Source of the DNA: Nepenthes gracilis
Taxonomy: Eukaryota > Streptophyta > Magnoliopsida > Caryophyllales > Nepenthaceae
DNA: 64,000 nucleotides
NCBI GenBank assembly: GCA_033239525.1
Contig: BSYO01000016.1
Coordinates: 11,791,045-11,855,044, forward strand
Direction: 5' to 3'
Position 1 is the stretch's first letter. Each line of letters begins with the position of its first letter. The notes under the pieces were generated by a model that did not search any database, was not told where the DNA came from, and saw only the letters and a list, made by a program, of their open reading frames with translations. Below are positions 59,121-64,000 of the stretch, piece by piece. A program made the position numbers and the translations under genes.

Positions 59121-59411
59121 ATGACAATTAATAGAGAAATTCGAGTTTATTTTTATTGCACGGGTTCTAAATGTCTTCCAAAAGTTCCAACAAGAGCGTA
59201 CTATTATGAAAGAACATTGGATGCTTATTCAAACGTAAATGATCTGAGAGACTTTCCTCCTTTACAAAGAAGAAAACAAAAATCATTTAGACAAACCAAC
59301 CCTGGGGTTACACACATATGCTTGTTGCATAACCGGAAGGTAACCTACCCAAGTGAGGACCATGTGAAGAGATGGATGCAATTGCCATTTGTAACATCTG
59401 TAAATATATAA
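59121..59411 (+). CDS. Unidentified 96-codon ORF
   Basis: Predicted protein with KVPTRAYYYERTLDAYSNVND and SEDHVKRWMQLPFVTS. The composition is unlike a random AT-rich frame, so a gene or element remnant is possible. No domain was recognised. Confidence 0.25.
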   Translation: MTINREIRVYFYCTGSKCLPKVPTRAYYYERTLDAYSNVNDLRDFPPLQRRKQKSFRQTNPGVTHICLLHNRKVTYPSEDHVKRWMQLPFVTSVNI

Positions 59412-59999
59412 GTCTGCCGACATTTAAACATGCACATTGGAAAGGTTAAAAACTAGCCTTCTAAATAACATTCTTTCCATGAAATACCACAAGTCACAAA
59501 GCATTGCCCTTCAAAAGTACTTTTCTTCTACCCTTTCTTCCCCAATATCCGGTTTAGCTAGAACTTGGCAGACTTATACATAGGATGGTAAAGCAAGGAA
59601 TGGAGCTTGTGCTTGGGACATCTTATGATGTGTAGAATTTTAGTTATAAGGTCTAAAAGCTCAAAAATCTCTAAAACCAAATTCAATTCACTATATGCAT
59701 CAATCATTATGAAGTTATTGAAGAAAATTTACTATAGTTAATCAGATTTTTGAGTGTAGTAAGATAAAAAAATTTTGGAAATGGTACTTACAAAATAATA
59801 AGGCTCTTGTTTTCTTACAGAAAAATATAATCTACTTTTCATGTTTTTTTAATTTGACATGTATAAAAAAAGTTTAGATTATCATTAGAAATAAATTAAT
59901 AATAATAATAATGCTATATTTTGTTAGTGTTGTTATTTTAAGGTAAAATGAAAAAAAAAATCTATAAGTCATAATTGCTTATCATTATGGTGATTTTCC

Positions 60000-60720
60000 T
60001 ATATGTTACATCATGGAGGTGCATGCTGATGATAAGAGCTAGGGGCATGCCGGCAGGGACTAAAGAATTGCATTCGGTTGTCTGTGGTCAATCGTAAGGA
60101 AGGGGTTAGATGTGTCACTGGCTGGACTAAACAATTAAATAGTCTCAAATGTGTTAGGATGGGCCACGAAAAAATAGACTTTCGAGGGCAAAGGATTCGC
60201 AATAGTTGGAATAACACATTAGTATTAATTCGTGGATAAGGACTGCCGGGTACTCGTCTACTACAAGGTATTTTTTTCACATTAAACAACAACACTTGGG
60301 TGATAGCCGGTTGGACATGGTAATAACACTCGAGATTGATCACAAAGCATATCATCCGATTCTTAACCACGGAATACTTGCCTCACCAACCCTAACCTAC
60401 TTGGCCCAAGGGCTCTATTTTTCTCTGTATAAATTCCAATCTTCACCACATTGAGAGGGACCAAGAACCTAACATCTCTTATTCCCCTACATTGGTGAAA
60501 TCATTTGGCAAATCAAACTTGATTAAATTTGCAATTATCCTTGGAATTAAGTGGTCCGACTCTTGGGTTATTTAGAACTTTTCTTGAATTGAACACTTAA
60601 CTTGAGGCATTGGCATATATTTTTCCCTACCAAATCTCTTTCCCTCACTTAACATCGAGTCTATTTTAGCAATCAACTAGGAGAAATCTTCTTCCCCAAC
60701 ACATTCCTCAACCAATAAAG
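60000..60720 (+). repeat. LTR-like segment
   Basis: GC-richer sequence with a TATA box (CTGTATAAATTCC, about 60425) and leader-like CACATTGAGAGGGACC, as in gypsy LTR promoters. Ends are not defined. The minus-strand frame here (60370-60011) is probably a shadow. Confidence 0.3.
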
Positions 60721-62170
60721 CACCTCACATTGTAAGGACTAAGATTTCATTAATCGTAATTTGGTAAGTTAAATTAAATTATGCAAAAAAAAAAAAAACA
60801 ATTAAGATCAATGAATAGTAAAAATTTAAAAGCTAAGAATTCACACCGAAATGCGATAAAAATTTATTTGATAAAATCGACTCCACATTCAGTTAATAAA
60901 TTATAGAATGAATAATAATAAAGTAATTCGGTTAATAAATTCGCAAATTGATTAATAATCAAATTTATTTCAATTAACGGCAAGATAACTCGGTTAACAA
61001 AATTATACCCGATTAATAACCGAATTTAGCCTGATTAATTAAATATAGTATAAATTAAATTGATTAAACAAAATTATATATATTGTAACACCAAATAAGC
61101 TGAAATCACTAAAATTCAGCAAGAAAAGATCCTTATATTAGTAGCAGCCGACAGCCCCAAATTCCATACTAATTTTCAAGAATTTCATAAAGTATTTAAT
61201 CTATACATAGACAAAGTTTCTCCTACACACATGATAGTTTCCTAATTTAACAAAATTTTTGAAAATAAAATAAGAATAAGCTGCCTAAATGCAGTTGTAT
61301 TAGTAAAACCCACGACAGCCCACTTTCCATCAAAATTTCCTAAGTGTCTACCCATTTAACTAATTAATTAAAAGAGAAAATATGGCCTGCAAAGAGTAAG
61401 GGACACTAGGCTAATGAAGAATCAAAATAATATCAAAAATTAGACTCCAATGAAATACCACCAAGTCGCTAGAGGAAGAAGAGCCACCTTAACATTTTGT
61501 ATGGCTTGGTTTAACAAGAACTTGCCACTCTATGGGGACATGTGGCAACTCAAAAATGTTTGGGTGATGACTAATTATATTGGCAAGTAATTAAATAAAA
61601 AGAAAAGATGAAGAAACCGTGGGGAGGTTGGAGGAAAAAGGGAAGCAAAAGAGAAAAGAAAGCTGAACAAGAACTAAGAAGACCCAGTTAGTTGCTAAAT
61701 TTTATATTTTAATTAAAAATATTTTTAGCTAAGAACTCCTCCCTCTCTTTGATTTGTTGTTGAATTCTTGTCGATCCAATACTTAAAGATCCCACTGAAT
61801 CTATGCTAGAATGAGTAAATTTTAGCAACATGTCAAAATAGGATTATGTTACTAAACTCTACTGCACCTTATTGATATCCAACTTTTTTCATACCTCATT
61901 TGATCGCTTCATGCCATGACATTTTTACTAGAAATACTTTAAGTTGTTATCTAAATCATCATATTTTTCGTTTGGAATAATCCTTGCCATTACCATACTA
62001 GAATAGCCAAAATTCAGAAACATGTATCATGAAATTTATTCTATAACCTACTGTTATGATTGTTGACATACTAATTTTTACATATTATTAATGGCCGATT
62101 TATCCCATGAAACTTTTAGTGAAGAAACTTCAATATGTTGGCTAAATCACCATATTTATATTTTGGAATA
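60720..62170. other. AT-rich spacer
   Basis: Contains CGGTTAA-type words (60880-61040), a TGTAACACC word (61083) and a purine-rich stretch (61600-61680), all suggestive of old LTR sequence. No gene was recognised. Confidence 0.35.
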
Positions 62171-62179
62171 ATACTTATG

Positions 62180-63370
62180 AATTAGACCGGTTCAAGGTGT
62201 TTAAAGTAGACTGACAGTTTAAACCGAGAAATCAGGGACTTGCTGTTGGTGATGATTTTCTCTATGATTTTCTTCAGTTCAAACTCTATAAAAATTAGTG
62301 TAGATAATTTAATGAAACGGCTAAAATGTCATGAAATTGGTGAAAAAATATCTCTTGAAAATTTGACTGGTTCAACCTCAAGAAAATTGAGTAAATTGAA
62401 CCGGCCAGCTTGTACCAGAATATAGAATTTGGCACACAAATCAATATATAACTTTGAATCAAGCAAGAATAAAATTAGAAAATTTATATGAATTGGTCCA
62501 CAATTATGTGTTGATTCTGAAAATATAAGTAAAATAATTTTATGTGATGATTTAACCATTGAACCGAGCTTTATTCCAGCAATATACCCGACTGGTAGCA
62601 TCATGCTGATGCTAAAACAGAATTGGCAGTTTGTGGAAAATAGACTAAACCGACCACCATTTGACCTCCAAACCGACCCAAATTTGGTAATCAACTAGCT
62701 AAGACATTTTTTGATGTTGTGTAAATTTGGCCCATGAAAATAGGTTGAATGGATCACTGCATCGGATCCCTCAAGTAGAAACAGAACCCTGCATCCATGT
62801 GATGCTAAATTTGGCAGTCCATTCTAATGGACTAAATTGGCCATGATACTGTTGAACTAACTGCCGACCTGATTATATTATTTAGTACTAAGGTTGAATT
62901 ATTACCATGTAAAACGGCTTCTAAAAATTCTTAGAATTGACCCATGAACCGGTGCCCAAAATATAGGCTGGTGCTGAATCGGCCACTGCACATGTTGCCC
63001 ACTTTGTTAAATTAGAGTAAACCAGCTTGGAAATTATTGTTAAACCAGCCATATATGATATGCTAAATTAGTAATCAAGATATATATCTGCAAATCGATT
63101 GGCCATTGTAAGAACCGGATATTAAAGATATTTAATGAACCTATTTCTAATAAACCGACTAAATTGTAAGTGAACCAATTTTTATATATGCTCCTTTAAA
63201 ATGATGAATCGGTCAACTATTATATAGATAATGGTGAATCAACTCACATGATATAATTGGCAGAATATTATGAAAATGTCGAACCGATCCATAAACCGAC
63301 TATTTGAATAAACCGGTTAGTAAATTAAAAGGAGACCGGACCGGTTAGTAAATCGGTAAAATTAGAAGGT
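62180..63370 (+). repeat. Segment rich in AACCGG / AATCGG words
   Basis: At least 15 occurrences of AACCG or AATCGG-type words in 1.2 kb of otherwise AT-rich DNA, densest at 63285-63355. There is no regular period and no coding frame. Confidence 0.5.
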
Positions 63371-63784
63371 TAATGAACTGGAAGCCACTTAATATGTCAC
63401 CTAAAAATTTAAATCTAGCACATGTTAAAATTTATATGAACTTATTTTTATATTATACATTGATATGATTTTATTACGAAAATATATGATGTGCTTTATC
63501 TTGATTTCGTTACAAATTTATATGATATATTTATGCATGAGTGGAAGCCAATATAATACCAATAAAATATAAATTTTCTCTAATATGAGAAAATTAAGAA
63601 GAAGCAAGATTATGAATAAGAACTTCTACTACGAAATTTTAAGAAGTAAAGAAACTGAACCAAGAATTTATTTCAGCGGATAGTATTATCTGATATGTCT
63701 TAGGATATTATAGTATAGATTGTTGTCTAAATAAGTATCGTTATATAATTTTGACCTCGTCTATCGGGAGACAATAGGTAGTAC

Positions 63785-63935
63785 CATCCTGTCTTTGGGA
63801 TATAAATAAGAAAGATAAGGCCTTCAAATTATATGAATTGAATACAATCCATCATATCTTCGGGATGTAAATAAGAAAGAATGTATCGCTATATTGTGCG
63901 ATTTTGGCCTTTAATTATGTGGATTAATACAATTT
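63785..63935 (+). repeat. Two imperfect direct repeats
   Basis: TTTGGGATATAAATAAGAAAGA and TTCGGGATGTAAATAAGAAAGA (about 63793 and 63858) start two units that both end in AAT.ATRTG.ATT.AATACAA. Confidence 0.6.
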
Positions 63936-64000
63936 AGATATCGATCAAATATTCGGTTAGTTGATAAGGCTTATTAGTCATAGTTCCTCAAGATATGTAA

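Noticed and set aside
1..64000. tRNA, rRNA or small RNA genes
   Set aside because: No cloverleaf with A and B boxes or other RNA gene was recognised. The tRNA-like words are primer binding sites.

Overview
This window is a piece of a eudicot nuclear genome: about one third GC, long AT-rich stretches, spliced plant gene exons with GT/AG borders, and a nest of LTR retrotransposons. No intact host protein-coding gene is visible. The recognisable host gene is a broken type 2C protein phosphatase (PP2C, clade D type) on the minus strand, spread over about 13 kb (15986 down to about 2600). Its exons 1, 2 and 3 are readable, but the final exon is absent. It carries frameshifts and an in-frame stop, and transposons interrupt it three times: a Copia-derived non-autonomous element inside exon 1 (12090-15841), a solo LTR in intron 1 (11092-11827) and a decayed full-length Copia element in intron 2 (3586-8894). 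A second, inverted copy of exon 2 lies at 2167-2533.

Layout. 1-1760: relic of an endogenous plant pararetrovirus (Caulimoviridae, capsid region, minus strand). 1900-16750: PP2C pseudogene, its inverted partial duplicate and its insertions. 16750-18470: AT-rich spacer. 18470-24720: an old gypsy-related (Tat-like) element, with boundaries uncertain. 24720-26440: AT-rich repeats. 26447-36419: a complete but frame-broken Ty3/gypsy Tat-lineage element with LTRs, TSD, gag-pol, a second RNase H, a minisatellite and an antisense gene. 36425-40780: AT-rich DNA with a 330-bp tandem repeat. 40780-43330: a fragment related to the element at 18-24 kb. 43360-49800: two direct copies of a long-LTR-like unit. 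49797-51070: a Copia-like LTR and polypurine region on the minus strand. 51400-59110: AT-rich DNA with nested solo LTRs. 59110-64000: AT-rich DNA with LTR-like pieces and a segment rich in AACCGG-like motifs.

The most interesting theme is an accessory gene resembling the plant 'putative gypsy type transposon' family. It appears three times in three different elements (ATGs at 35290 minus, 22255 minus and 42982 plus). Each copy has a TATA-like box about 90-100 bp upstream of the ATG and a pyrimidine-rich leader. In the complete element it lies antisense between pol and the 3' LTR.

Limits: all homology calls come from reading motifs by eye, and no database search was run. The many single-base indels in GC-rich transposon sequence may be partly sequencing or assembly error.
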